Assembly: GCF_905163445.1 (NCBI RefSeq)
Contig: NC_053181.1
Coordinates: 8,556,001-8,620,000 of the forward strand
Reading direction: 5' to 3'
Origin: Pararge aegeria
Taxonomy: Eukaryota > Arthropoda > Insecta > Lepidoptera > Nymphalidae
DNA length: 64,000 nt
Shown here: positions 11,345-24,267 of the stretch, piece by piece
How the letters are laid out: every line of letters starts with the position of its first letter
How positions within the stretch are numbered: position 1 is the first letter of the stretch
Notes under the pieces: generated by a model
The model's database searches: none
What the model was told of the DNA's origin: nothing
Seen by the model: only the letters and a program-made list of their open reading frames with translations
Position numbers and translations under genes: made by a program

Positions 11345-14300
11345 GTGAGTATCATTATTTTGAATGAGTTTAGCCAGTTCGGGGTAAGCGGTACCCTGCG
11401 ATTAGTCCGCTTACAAGTTACAACTTCTATATGTCTTAAACATGTTTTTCCCATAGAAACTTCCATTCGTTGTTTTACACAATAAGGGTGTAATTTGTAA
11501 ATCCGTACCCCTCTGTAATTTCCTTCTTATTTAGCCCTCGACAGCGAGACTAATCTATGTGTCTTATCAACCCTCGAACATTCCGACACCGAAGCATCCT
11601 TATGAGATTTTGACTGTACAACTCACATTATTGCAAACCTTTTAATATATGTTCGTGTTAATTATATGCTTAGCGTCTATTCGATATAACGTAAAATTGT
11701 CAAAATGGACCTAAAGTCGCTGGTTTTAAAGTCGCAAATTCTGTACTCCCGATTTTTATTTTACCATAGTTCCGCCAAAAGCGGTGGACGATGTGACCTT
11801 TAAAAATGATGATAGATCAACAGAGACAAAATCTATAGGCCCGGCAGACAGATAGACCTTGAATGTTTACGTATCCAGTATTACATGAAACACAGACTGA
11901 TGCGACGCGAATGTGCGATTTCACTCAGCGGAGCGGAGTCGTGCGGAAATAGATCAATACTTATAGTCTTCCTCACAGCTTCAGTTGCCTTAATTTAAAT
12001 AAGCACTGAGTGCCACATCAGAATTACGTTGAGGTTACGTTTCTTTACAAGGTTACGTTTATATTCAAAAGGAAGTAAGAGTAGTGTAAGGAAGAGTTCC
12101 TTACCGTGTAAAGAAACGTAACCTTTATAAAAGAGAGCGGCTATATTGCATGGAGCTTGGAGATGAGCTTAAAATTCTTGTTGTTTTACCAAATGAACAG
12201 ATATTTTTGATAATACTTATTTTAGATAGTGTACAATTAGGAAATAATATGCCCCGATTTCTCCTTCATTTTTGGCAATTTTGGCGTCTCTTTCTGCAAA
12301 CTATTATAGCTTGTTCAGGGCGAAGACCCGCGCCCCGTAGTGGACCGGTAATGGATGGTTAGTGATGATTTTAAGTCTATAGCATTAGTAGTTCTGGAAA
12401 TAAGGTGTTTTTACCATTTTGGTTCAGGGTTCTTATGAAAAAATTATCATAACCTTGCTCAATAATAAGCAAGTAAAAATCTAACGTGTAACCGGAATTC
12501 AGGTGTCTGAAATTAGCGCGTTCTTACACATACACTCGTCCAAATTCATTCAATCATATTTTATAAATGGGTTATATTTACAAAACATCATTATTTTATT
12601 TCGCTAAGTCCCAATAATCTTATAGGTATCGTATAAAACAGATTTTTTCTAATGAATATTAGGAAGAGTACTATTTTCCCCGAGATTCATTCTTGCATAG
12701 CTCGGTTTTAACGATTTAATTGTAATGGATAAAGAGACAGTAATAATGATAATTTATGTTATTTTAAAACGATATTGTACAAAAAATGTTTCGTTCCGTA
12801 ACTAATTCATTTGAATTGCGGATGTTGTATAGCTTGTTAACTTTCCCTAAGTTTCTTGTATTATACGATGCTAGATCTCTGAGGAATTATTTTTGCGGCT
12901 AAATCATTCAGTAATGATATACCTTCTTCGCATAAGAGCAGTCGTGTTGAAATCTTTGTGCACTCTTATCGTCGCGCGGGTGAGAATAGTATCATTGACT
13001 GATACATTTCCATTTTAAATCAAGAGATTAGTACAGTTTTTGAATACACAACATCGAATTTAAAGCATAATTTATCTAAATTGACAACAGCAAGATAAAG
13101 TATTCATGACAGCTAGAGTCAAAGATAACTGATGCAATTGCAACTCTTGTAAGCGTTAACTGGGTTGAATGACCGCCTTCGTTTGATAAAGAATTAAGCC
13201 TTCCGATAAGGCTCAGGGGTGGGGGACGTAGGGGTAAGTCCTTATCACCAGCCATACCATTGCTTAAGGCAATATAATTTTTATATTGTTGATGCTCTTT
13301 ACGCTAATTCTTATTTTTTGGACGTATGTAATTTTATAAATAATACTGCTTTGTGGTATAGCAAAAGCAGGAGACTTGCTAAGGCTACTGCTTTTTAAGA
13401 TACATATCAAGCGGCGCGGCGTCGAGTAGACCGAAGACGTACAAGAGTAGAATCTGATTGAAGTATGATTAGATAATAATTATTAACACCCAAAGATTCT
13501 GCTTCGAAACAAAGATGGTACCAATTTTTCATAAGTAAACACTTATGTTAAATTGGATAATCTGCTAATCTTATTATACATAGACTGTACAAACCATTCG
13601 GATAATTAACCATTTTAATTTGAGCCTCGGTACCTTGGCAAAGACACGCTCGATTTCACCGAGATTGTTATTGAACTGCATCATATTCAAAGATTTAGGA
13701 ATAACAATAGTGCTATACTATTAAGAAACCAAATATTTTGATTCGGTATAAGATAATGTTTATAGCTTAACACGCATTGCGTTAAAGATGACCTTTGTCA
13801 ACGTCATTATACAATACAATTTATTTGATTAGATATGTCATAATCATAATATTTATTATAAAATATCTTATAACGGCAACGCAATCATGGGACTGGCCTA
13901 TAGTAAGTATGATGCGCATTCATCGTGTAATAATGAACGGGGGTAATAACATCAACAGCCCACCGCTGGACTAAAGGCTTCTTCTCAACGCCCTTAATCA
14001 CAACGTTGGGCAGACAGGTTGGTGATCGCAGTAGATTGCAGAAGTTGCACAGAAGACGTGATTGCCCGTTCTTCCTTAGATTCCCTTAGTCGCCTCGGCC
14101 CATGTCACGGCACATCGTGTAATATAATCGGGGAATATAATTGTTATCTCTTGCCTATGCTAGCCGTGCTGCCAAATCCGGCTACAGCAATAGGAGAAGT
14201 TAACCCTCGTTTACACGTACCTATATATCCTCACGTACGCTCGGAGCGAAGATACAATTTTGTTATTTCTTGAGAAGAACTCTCCTGCCCATGCTAGCCG

Positions 14301-17300
14301 AATAAACTGTAAGGTGTAGCAGTTATAATAAACCCGAATCTGTCCTACACGACATAGTACACAAACTGCTAAATCGCCTGGCGGCACGTCTTAGTCTCCC
14401 ACCAGGCAAAATTGTAGGACGCTGGTATAGCCTGAAGAATGACGTAATATACAGTTTATTGTATGTGTTAAGTTATATAAGGACTGAAATTGCTCATAAC
14501 ATTTGTGTGTGATGGAATTTTTATTAAACAATGGAGATTAGTTTCCATTTACATTTTGTCTTTATATTAAACGTCGCGTCGTTGCTAATATTTTATCATG
14601 ATAAATACGGTAGTTATGTATTTTTAAATTTAACATGTTAGTCCTAATGATTCAAATTGTTTATGCCAATTTGATACAATTTCCATTAGAACCTAGTTTT
14701 TTTACCTGTTTCTTCATTATTTCCCCGGCATTGTAATCGGAGACTATTCTATGACGGTACTATTTTTGGTTTTTGTTTGCATTTTACTCTGAATCTATTA
14801 GACTAGGTTTGTACTTTGCAGTATAATAGATTAAGTTTTAGCTTCTATAGAATAGGATTAGAGCATTTTACTCTAAATCTATTAGACTAGGTAGGTACTT
14901 TGCAGTATAATGGATTAAGTTGTAGCTTCTACAGAACAGGATTAGGGCCTCGTATAGGACTAGGTGTTTTACGAGCACCCTGGCGCAGTGGTAAGCGCTG
15001 TGGTCTTATAAATGGAAGGTTCCAGGATCGAACCCGGCGGGGACAAGGCTTCGGCCGTTGCTAGTTAACGCCCCACTGAAAAAGGCGTGCCGCCAAGCTA
15101 TTTAGCGTTCGGGTACGATGCCGTGTAGAAACCATAGGGTTTAATATTGCTGGCATACCTCTAAAGGTCCTCTTAGGCTGCTACCATCGTAGACTGCATC
15201 ATCACTAATCATCAAAAAAAGATATTTTACTGTCATGCAATATCAAAGGCGGTACCAGCTAAGGTACCGTTATTATGTCATAAATGTTGTGTGGCGGGCA
15301 AAACGCACCAACATTAAACAGCAAAAGGTCGAAAAAGGAATCGATGAAATGTTTCTTCACTGCAATCTCCAACTAAGTTTTACTAAAGCCTAGACTTAAA
15401 TACATCGAGATTGTATGTGAACAAATTAGAAACAAGGAGAGAATAATTTTATCAATCCTATGTGGTGCTTAGCTGCGTGAGATGTTTGTGATCGGTATAG
15501 GCTTGGTTGATTATGATGATGAATAATCAATAACCTTCACAAAAGGTTACTTACTGATCTGGAGGATATAGTTTTTTTTATTCCAGTACAAGTTAGCCTA
15601 TGAGTGCAAGTTCATCGCTCAGAAATTGATAATAAAGTCTATATGGTAGCGGGCTAACCTGTTAAAGGTATGACCCCGGACCCCAACAGTTTCTACGCGA
15701 CATACCACAACTTTAAATCGCTTTGTGGCACGACTTTACGGTTTTACTTGTACGTAAAACCGCGGGGAACAACTAGTGCATTAGAAATGTTAGATGCGTA
15801 TGGCGTTCATCTAAAAAAAGTTATTTAACAATTCTAATTTCAAGTCCCCGTTCCAGTGCTGCGCGTAGATGTTCTAAAATAGCTCCCATCTCAATTTTAT
15901 TATTCAGTGCTTACATTGACCCATTTCGTTTGATGTTTTATTGGGTGCATGAATACGGAAAACTTGAATTCAATTTTTTGGTCAGAATATTATTTATCCT
16001 CACAGACACAGTGCTACTAAGATTTCTATGGTTAAAACACATTAAAAAAAAGGACTGTGTCCAGCAGAAGGACGTGAATAGGCTAATGATGAACGTGTAA
16101 CTTTTTTAAGTGTGTGTTAAAAGTCGAGCCCCCAAAACGTGTTGTTTAAAATTAACATACACATATTAATGATTTGCATGTTGAAATCTTTTGATTAATT
16201 TATTTAAATATATTCCAAGGTAGTTAGTCTGCTAGTATAATATTCCAACGTCATATTTAACAATTTGTATTATAACAGATTACAGAATGATCCTACATTC
16301 TGCACCTACATAAAATGACGAAAGTAATAATATTTTTTTTAAATAGTAAAATGTCACTAGATGCTTTTTAATCTCTATTTAATAGACTGCCAAATAAGTT
16401 GCAGTTTCTTAAATTCAATGTGTTTTTCTAGTAGGTTTTCTTATATTTTTTCAGATTAGCGTGATTTTTTTTTTTGGGGGTTGTTCCAAAGACACGTATT
16501 TGGTAATCCCTACAATCAGTAGATGTCGTTTGATATAATTATGGAGGGAAAGCTCATAAATGAGCCCTATAATGATGCGATCGAATGATGAAGTTTAAAA
16601 AAAAAATAGAGTTTAATAACACAAAAATACGAATAACTTACTGACAAAAATATTTAAAGATCACTATGTTTGCTAGTATAGGTTAAATAGCTATAACAGA
16701 ACCAGGGTATCATAAAACTTACGATATTATGTTATAGATACTATTCCTTATTATACTTATAGCAATTAAATCGAAAAATCGCAATTCCCAAGGATTTATT
16801 GCTAAGGAAACAACGATACACGACTGTCGTCATACGATTTCACGAATTATTTCGTAAAGTGTGGTCACGAAATGTTAATGCGTATGTACATGGTACTAGT
16901 TATTACCTATGTACTCGTAGTTGTTTGTTAAACTTAGTTAGTGCAATGTTTACTTATGTGTAGAAATGCGATTGGTTAGTTAGTTGAGTGATGCAGTTAA
17001 TTTAAAAGTTGAACGCAGATTGCCGCAAGAGCCGCGCTCATTGCTTTATATCTATCTGTACAGTACGCATAGAGTTGGCCGGGCTGAAATAAGTAATAAG
17101 TCGCTACTGTCTGTGCAGATTTCGTTAGAATTTAATAACACATCCTACTTGCGCAACTTCAGGCTGGCTAAGTCAGATCGTGCGGTCATATAAAGTCTAT
17201 TTGCTTGGAGACGGTCGCCTTTGGGTCGTGACTCGTGCCGTATCTGCTGGAGAATTTGCCTTTTTGTATCGAAGTGCCGTAAAGGTTTTGTTGTTGACTT

Positions 17301-20300
17301 TGAAAAAGAAAATGTATTTCGTACTTGGGTGGAGACTGGAGAGTAATTTTGTTTCAACCAAAAGCAACATGTAAACAAATTACTTATTCATGGTAGGATA
17401 GGGTAGGTAGCTTATTCTATTGGAGCTGAAAAAGGGCCCTTCGACACTAAAAAAAAACGTAAATCAGAAGAAGTACCTTCCTACGTCGAATAGATGTTAT
17501 GATAGGTATCGATATTTTAGTATGGCTTCAGAATGTAATGTCGTTGGATCCTTAATAAAAAAGTATATGCACAATGACCGCAACACTTCGCGTGATGAAA
17601 AATAGGGTGTATTTCGTTGATCTACCCATTATTTTCTTTAAATTGTCTTTATTATTTATATTCGTATTTACTATATTAACCATAAAAATAATGTAGAAAA
17701 AAATGAGTAGTAAATACTCAAATAAAGAGCAAAATTACAAAAAAAAAACTACCATGATGTAAAATGCCAAATTCTCCTGCCATTGTACCGACACTATGAA
17801 ATAGTTAAATTGATAAATTGTGTGTATGAAATAGACTTTACTTAAGAATTACACGCTGGCAATCGTGGAATCGTTTCAGCTAATCGAAACACTGAAAAGG
17901 ACCTACACATCAACGTTTTGATTATCACTGGTTTTTATTTTATTCATTTTCGTGTGTTTGTGTGTAGTTTACAAACAAGTATAATTAGGTTGCCTTTGTT
18001 CTGACCTTAATGTTTCTCGCAAACTACAAGATTGTTCAATACCCATATCTAGGGTACTGTACTGAAAGTATATCAATGACGTCCGTGGCACAAGTAGACT
18101 GCATCGGACGCGCCAGAGAAATTTGGATGACCTTGGCTTGGCACGTTCGATGCGGTCGATTAGTGTTGCTGACGTCATTCTCATCTTCAGTAGGTCAAAA
18201 ATGCATGCGAGCCTTGAGGTAGTGTGCATTAAACCCAACAGCTCTGTTCAATAATTTATAACTCTTGTACGTTTGTCTGTCACACAGTAGGTATTTCTAA
18301 TATCTTTGGTATGAAATAGCGAGTAAGACTCATCTCAAAGTCCTTTTCCTACCTAATGGATAAAGTTTAGCCAAATCGGTTTTAACTTTCCTGCGGTAAA
18401 AGTAGATTAAAGTTTTAGTACTCTTGCAAAGTCACATTAAAATCGGTTCTGCCGTTTCGGATATTTAACCGGACAAATATAGACACACTAATAGAGAGAA
18501 AAAAACGGAAACATGCTTTGTTATGCTCTTGTTACCTTACCGTGTTTGTTGTAACCTTATGCAGGTTATGGCGAATGTGAGTCGAATTTAGTGACAGATG
18601 GAAATAAACGGCAGACACAGATAGATGAGTTATTTTTTTTTTTTTAGATTTCTCTATCGAATACCTTTCGTTATTCGTAGAATACAAAGTAAAATGTTTC
18701 ACATACGGATAGATTTAAAAGTGGTATAATTTTATAAATATAGGTATAATTTTAAATATCTCGAAGAAACTGTCTAGGAAGTATTAGAGGTTAAGAATTA
18801 GATATTTTTAGAATAAAAATAATTATTAAAGATGGTAGCCGATTTGTTCTCTATAGTCTATTGCCAAAACAAGCTATGTAGTCTTAGTACAAGATTTGCA
18901 CGCTCTGTATGGAGGAGTCGTTTTCGAGTATATAAATACTTTAACATCAGGGTAAAATAGATCTCATTTATATTGGGTTAAAGTTCAAATTTGCCTACAA
19001 TTCGTCAGGAGGGTAAAGAGTTTGATATTCGAAAATGACTCCTTGACTGCAAGCGAGCAAATCTTGTACTAAGGCTACAGATAGGAAACGTGCGACTGAT
19101 TCACCGCGAAAATTGGAAAGCTGCCAGTGCTGGGATATCATCCTCAACGCGGGAATTGTATGAAAAATTTGGCACAAATATTTTTACGTTCATGAGAAGA
19201 CGCTTTTATTTTTATAAGAGAATGTTTAAGACTCCGTTTCGTTTTCTTTAACAATTGTTATAGGTATATACCTCAAGATTTTTAAACTCAACAGTGCAGC
19301 GGTGCCAATTCTGTTGTACCTACATAAATCTCTTAAACTAAAGTAAATTAGCAAGTGATCGCGATTGACACCTGACTATTTTACCTACGCTGCGCATTGC
19401 TATTACATGTCGTGATGTCACTACAAGATTGATTAATATTGAATTGCTTAAATAGTAATGATTTGCTATTAATAATTCGTTAAAACCATATCTAAATATT
19501 TAATATTTTTCTAAATACATAGGTAGTTTGTGAAATCACTTACCGAAAACTAATACCGTAAAATATTATTATTGTATACAAGATACAAGCCGTAAAAGGT
19601 GAAAGAAAGAATTGCTCTGTAAACATTCATTGTAGGTACGAGGAAACTGCCTGATTATAGATCAAATGTAATAAGCGGAAACGCCTATGATTCAAGTCTC
19701 ACACCCACGTTCTCCAACACAAGTCTACAGATAGTAACTTGGGTTTTACCTGAATTAAACAATTATTATTATTATTATTATTATTATTATCTGTGTACAC
19801 TTTAGTGTCTCAGCTAACAGCTGGTATTTCAGGTGTGCACGGACCTAAGTCAAGTGCACACCCAGAGTCAAGTAGAAGGTTGTGGTTGGACATTATTGTG
19901 ATTGTGTGTGGGTTCACCAGTTCGATGTGTAGGCTCTTCACTACCCTGTAAGAATTTACGGACTATCCTGCAAGTGTTCAGGATTACATTTTTTTGGAGA
20001 GATATGTAGGTGAATTCCGGTAAATTGAGTAAGCTGAGTGACTGGTGAAGTTGTTTGGGAATGACACCTGTAGTGGATAATACTATGGGAACTATGCTAA
20101 CTTCATTAAGCCGCCACATGCGCTTTATCTCGTCTTTAAGGTCTGTATATTTAGAAAGTTTTTCGGATATTGTGTTTTGTAAATTATGTGTGTTGGGTAT
20201 AGCTATGTCTATGATGATTGCAGTTCGGTTCTTTTTATCTTGAAGTGTAATGTCAGGTCTATTGTAATGGATTGTTCTATCTGTAAGAATTGCACGGTCG

Positions 20301-23300
20301 AAATACAGTCTGTATTCGTTGTTTTCGAGAACTGATTCTGGTACATATTTATAATAAGGTATGGGTTTCAGATTTGATATGAGATTATATTTGTAAGCTA
20401 ACTTCTGATGGATAATATTTGCGGCTTGATCGTGGCGGTGTTTATATTCTGTCTGCGCTATTAATTTACAAGCGCCTGTTATGTGCTGTATGGTTTCAGA
20501 ATTACTATTGCATTTTCGGCACAAGTCCGTAGGCAAGTTTAAGATCCTCATTATATGTCTTTGGTAGTTGCGAGTTTCAATTATTTGGTCTTGTATAGCA
20601 ATCATGAACCCTTCAGTCTCAGGGAAGAGTTCGCCACGACTTAACCACGCGTTCGACGCTACTTTGTCGACATTAGGTTGGCAGAGGTCATGTCGATGTC
20701 TCCCATGTAGAGACTTTCGGGCCCACTCATTTATTTTTGTCTGTTCTGTGGTTTGTGTCTCATTTTTTTGGAATGTTTTGTCTTTGAGGTTCAGCGGTGT
20801 TAATTTAGCGTCAGATTGGACAGTCGCCTGATGAAGACCGGATGTGATTGATTTTTTGTAAAAGTAAGATCGGAGTGTCGTTATTTGTTTATTGTGTAGG
20901 TTTTGGATATCTATTATTCCTCTGCCACCTTCATGGCGTGGTAAAGTCTGTCGTTGAAAGCATGCTCGTGGATGATGTTTACGGTGCTTAGTTAGTGTTG
21001 TGTTTATAATTCTTTGAATGTTCTTTAATTCTGTTTTTGACCAGTTAATAATGCCAAATGAATATGTTAAAATCGGTATAGAAAATGAGTTAATAGCTTT
21101 GATAATATTTCGTGAGTTTAATTGTGATTTTACGAGGGAGTTGAGTCTATGTTTAAATTGTTGTATTCGTTTGGTTTTTGTGTTTTTGTACTCTATTAAC
21201 TTCCCCTGGTTATATCCTAAATACTTATAAACTTCGGTCTCTTCTAGTGAATTGATTTGCTGTCCAGCTTCCATGTGGTAAGTGTGTTGTAGACTTTGTC
21301 CATCTTTGATTGCATTAATTTTGCATTTATCAATGCCAAATTCCATACAAATATCTTGAGAATATTGCTCAGTAAGATTAGCTAATTGATACAAATCTTT
21401 TTGTGGCATATAATTTTATGTCATCCATATACATGAGATGATTTATCTGGGTAGTTATCTGTTCGTTCATGTTATTATCCTTTGTGTATTTTAAGGGATA
21501 GCCTACGTTTGCAGCAATCAGTACATTGGAGAGTGGATTCAAAGCTAGGCAAAACCATAGTGGGCTCAAAGAGTCACCTTGGAAGATACCGCGTTTGATA
21601 TGTATAGGTTCGCTTTCAGTGTGTGATATTTTAAGTCGTGTGGTCCACTTGTGCATTACAGTTTGCAGCAAGTTTGTTAGTGTAGGATGTATTTTATAGA
21701 TATCTAAGACTTTTAACAGCCACGAATGGGGTACGGAATCATATGCTTTCTTGTAATCAACGTACATAGAGTGAAGCTCTTTTTTCTGTTTTTGTACTAG
21801 CCGTAATATCACAGAGTCGATTATAAGTTGTTCTTTGCAGCCCTGACTATATTTCCTGCACCCTTTTTGTGGTTCAGCTAGAATTCTATTGTTTTCAATG
21901 TGGTCGTATATTAAACTAGTAATACAGGAACTAATTATTTTATAGATAGTTTGGAGGCATGTTATTGGTCTGTATTTGGCTGGGTTGGTTGGATCTGAAG
22001 GATCCTTTGAAATCATGTAGGTTGTTCCTGCCATTACATAGTAAGGTATAGAGGCAGGATCTTGAATTAAATTATTTATGTGGTTGTGTAAAAAGGGATG
22101 GGTGTATGCAAACTTCTTGTACCAGAAGTTGTGTATCTTATCAGTTCCAGGGGCTTTCCAATTATGCAGTTTTTTTATGACATTTTGAAATGTCTCTATT
22201 GATATGAATTCAAAGGGCATTGGCTGTACGTGTCTATTTCTGTCGTATTCATCTCTATCCAATCTGCTTTATCATTATGATCTTTAGGTTTCTCCCATAT
22301 GTCAGCCCAAAATTTTCGAACCAGATCTGGTTCCGGAGTGTTAGGAGTAGAGGGATGATTACTTGATGTATTATTAGATGTAGATAATTTTAAATTCCGA
22401 TAGAAGTTTTTTTCGTTGTTTTGAAATTGGTTGTTTTGTGTTTTGCGTAGTGTACATGCTCGATATCTATTAATTCTACTGGCTATAACTGTAAGTTTTT
22501 GTTTGAGAGTATCTATAAATTGTGTAATGCATGAGTTTGGTCCCTCATGTATAGAATGTACCTTGTATTGGTCCATGATTTTCCTTACTTGCGCTGTCAG
22601 CATTGGACTTGTATTTCCGTTACGATATTGAATCAATCTGCCTATTTTTACTCTAAGATCTTCTCTCTTCTTCTCTAATCTTCTTTCCCAATTCGGTTTT
22701 TTAGGTCCCATTCTGTTCGACTGTTCTGCAGTTATATCCATATTTGCACCATTACATTTAGCCGCTGTCCATGCTGCGCAGTATATTATAGTTTGTAGTG
22801 TTTTAAAGTCTGTGTCTGAATTTAAATACTTTGGTAGAATGTTATTATCAATGTAATGTATAATTATCGAGAACTTTTCGAAGATTTCTGCTTCCAGATG
22901 AATGGTCTAGTAGTAGGATCGGTATCAGTGTACTTACTAAAGGTTTCTTTAAATGTATTATCTATATCATGGTTAATATGGACGAATGAGTTATTATTAC
23001 TTTTTATAACATCAGTCTCACTCGTTTCTTCATCAGTTGTATTTCGAGGATAAGGATAAGTAGCCAGTAAATTATAATGTGGAAGTAAATTAATATCACT
23101 AGTGTCGTTTGTAGTTAGTGTAACATTGTTGGGCGTTTCTTGGTAATTTAAATGAGCTAATTGTTCATTTTGTGTGGGTGTATTTATGTGAGTGATGTTC
23201 ATATTTAAAACATCGGTCTTTATTTTCTCTAGTTTTTTGATATCTAATAATCGATTATTTACTATAGAGCGCCTTTGATCAGATAGTCTTTGTGGAGAAA

Positions 23301-24216
23301 TGTTTGAAAGGTCTGGATGGATATCAATAAACTTTTTATGTAGTTTCGTACGGTATGAAGTCATATTGGTTTCTGATTCTGTAACTATGTAATAACATCT
23401 CATTAAACTTTCATTAAGATCATCGGTCCATCTCATTCGGCTGCTCGTGTCTTGTCCTGTGTGAATACTTTTTTGCTGAGTATGAGTGCTCGTAAGTTGA
23501 AGTTCATCAGCTACGGTTTTCTTAATTTGTTCGAGTCGCTTTTGACAAATTAATTTATTACATATTATACGCCGTTTCTGGTCAGCTACTCGTTGTTCAG
23601 AAACATGTGAGAGTTCAGGAAAAATCATTAAAATTTGTTGGTGAAGTGGTTTTCTATACGTAACTTTAATAGATTCTAACTTAGTTATACGGTAGTAGGA
23701 CCTGATTATTGCCTCATTGTATACATCGGTCCATTTCATTCTCAATTTCTTAGCTTTCAATATGGTGGGCACAGATTTACTGACAGAAGTTGTCTCCTGT
23801 GCAACATCCATTGAAAACTCGCTGCTTACATGGGATGACGGTGACGTTAGTATCGCGGATTCGTAAGGATTGGGTGAAGAATTTGGTGACGGAAAAAGGC
23901 TTTGTGTTGATGATATTGGTGACGATGAATCCCTTGCTAGGGTGATATCGGCTGTAGTAAATTTGTCGACGAGCGCCCGCCTGCTCAGCGCCTCGTCGCC
24001 GACGGATCGCATGCTGGAACACCCAGCATCGGCTCCAGGTGTGCCCCGGCGATCGCCCCCGGGTAGCGGCAGTATACTTAAAACTCTTTTTGACCTTAGC
24101 TCCATACTGAATGGGTTACCTTTGCCTTGTTTGCCGCGTAAGTTTCAATCGTACGCGTGTCCGCCCCCCACGTGGCCTGGTGTTCGGCTCGGACGTAAGG
24201 TAGGGTTTTAGGGGGC

Positions 24217-24267
<51 letters not shown>

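Larger units (their letters stand above)
19791..24216 (-). mobile_element. Dong/R4-type non-LTR retrotransposon
   Basis: On the - strand the element has a short GC-rich 5' leader, a coding region at 24105-19868 in four overlapping or adjacent frame segments, and a short 3' UTR ending at an ATT microsatellite. The domain order is two SANT/Myb-like modules, reverse transcriptase with YMDD, a CCHC zinc knuckle and a restriction-like endonuclease PD-D motif. Known R2/R4-clade elements have one ORF with this order, and Dong of Bombyx inserts into TAA repeats. Three frameshifts and no obvious in-frame stops suggest a recent insertion that is now inactive. It lies antisense inside lipin intron 1. 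Confidence 0.85.

Noticed and set aside
11206..11466. 86-codon frame opposite lipin exon 1
   Set aside because: A shadow of the real exon on the other strand.
14973..15045. Possible tRNA gene with A- and B-boxes
   Set aside because: The acceptor stem and anticodon arm cannot be paired and the sequence continues into a SINE body and tail, so it is a tRNA-derived SINE.
17145..17378. Overlapping frames on both strands (64-77 codons)
   Set aside because: No domain, start context or splice partner; kept only as an unexplained patch.
23777..24211. Open frames on both strands over the retrotransposon 5' end
   Set aside because: Shadows of the GC-rich Dong-like coding sequence.
19761..24265. LTR retrotransposon or endogenous virus
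   Set aside because: No LTRs, protease, integrase or envelope; the endonuclease and RT order is that of a non-LTR element.
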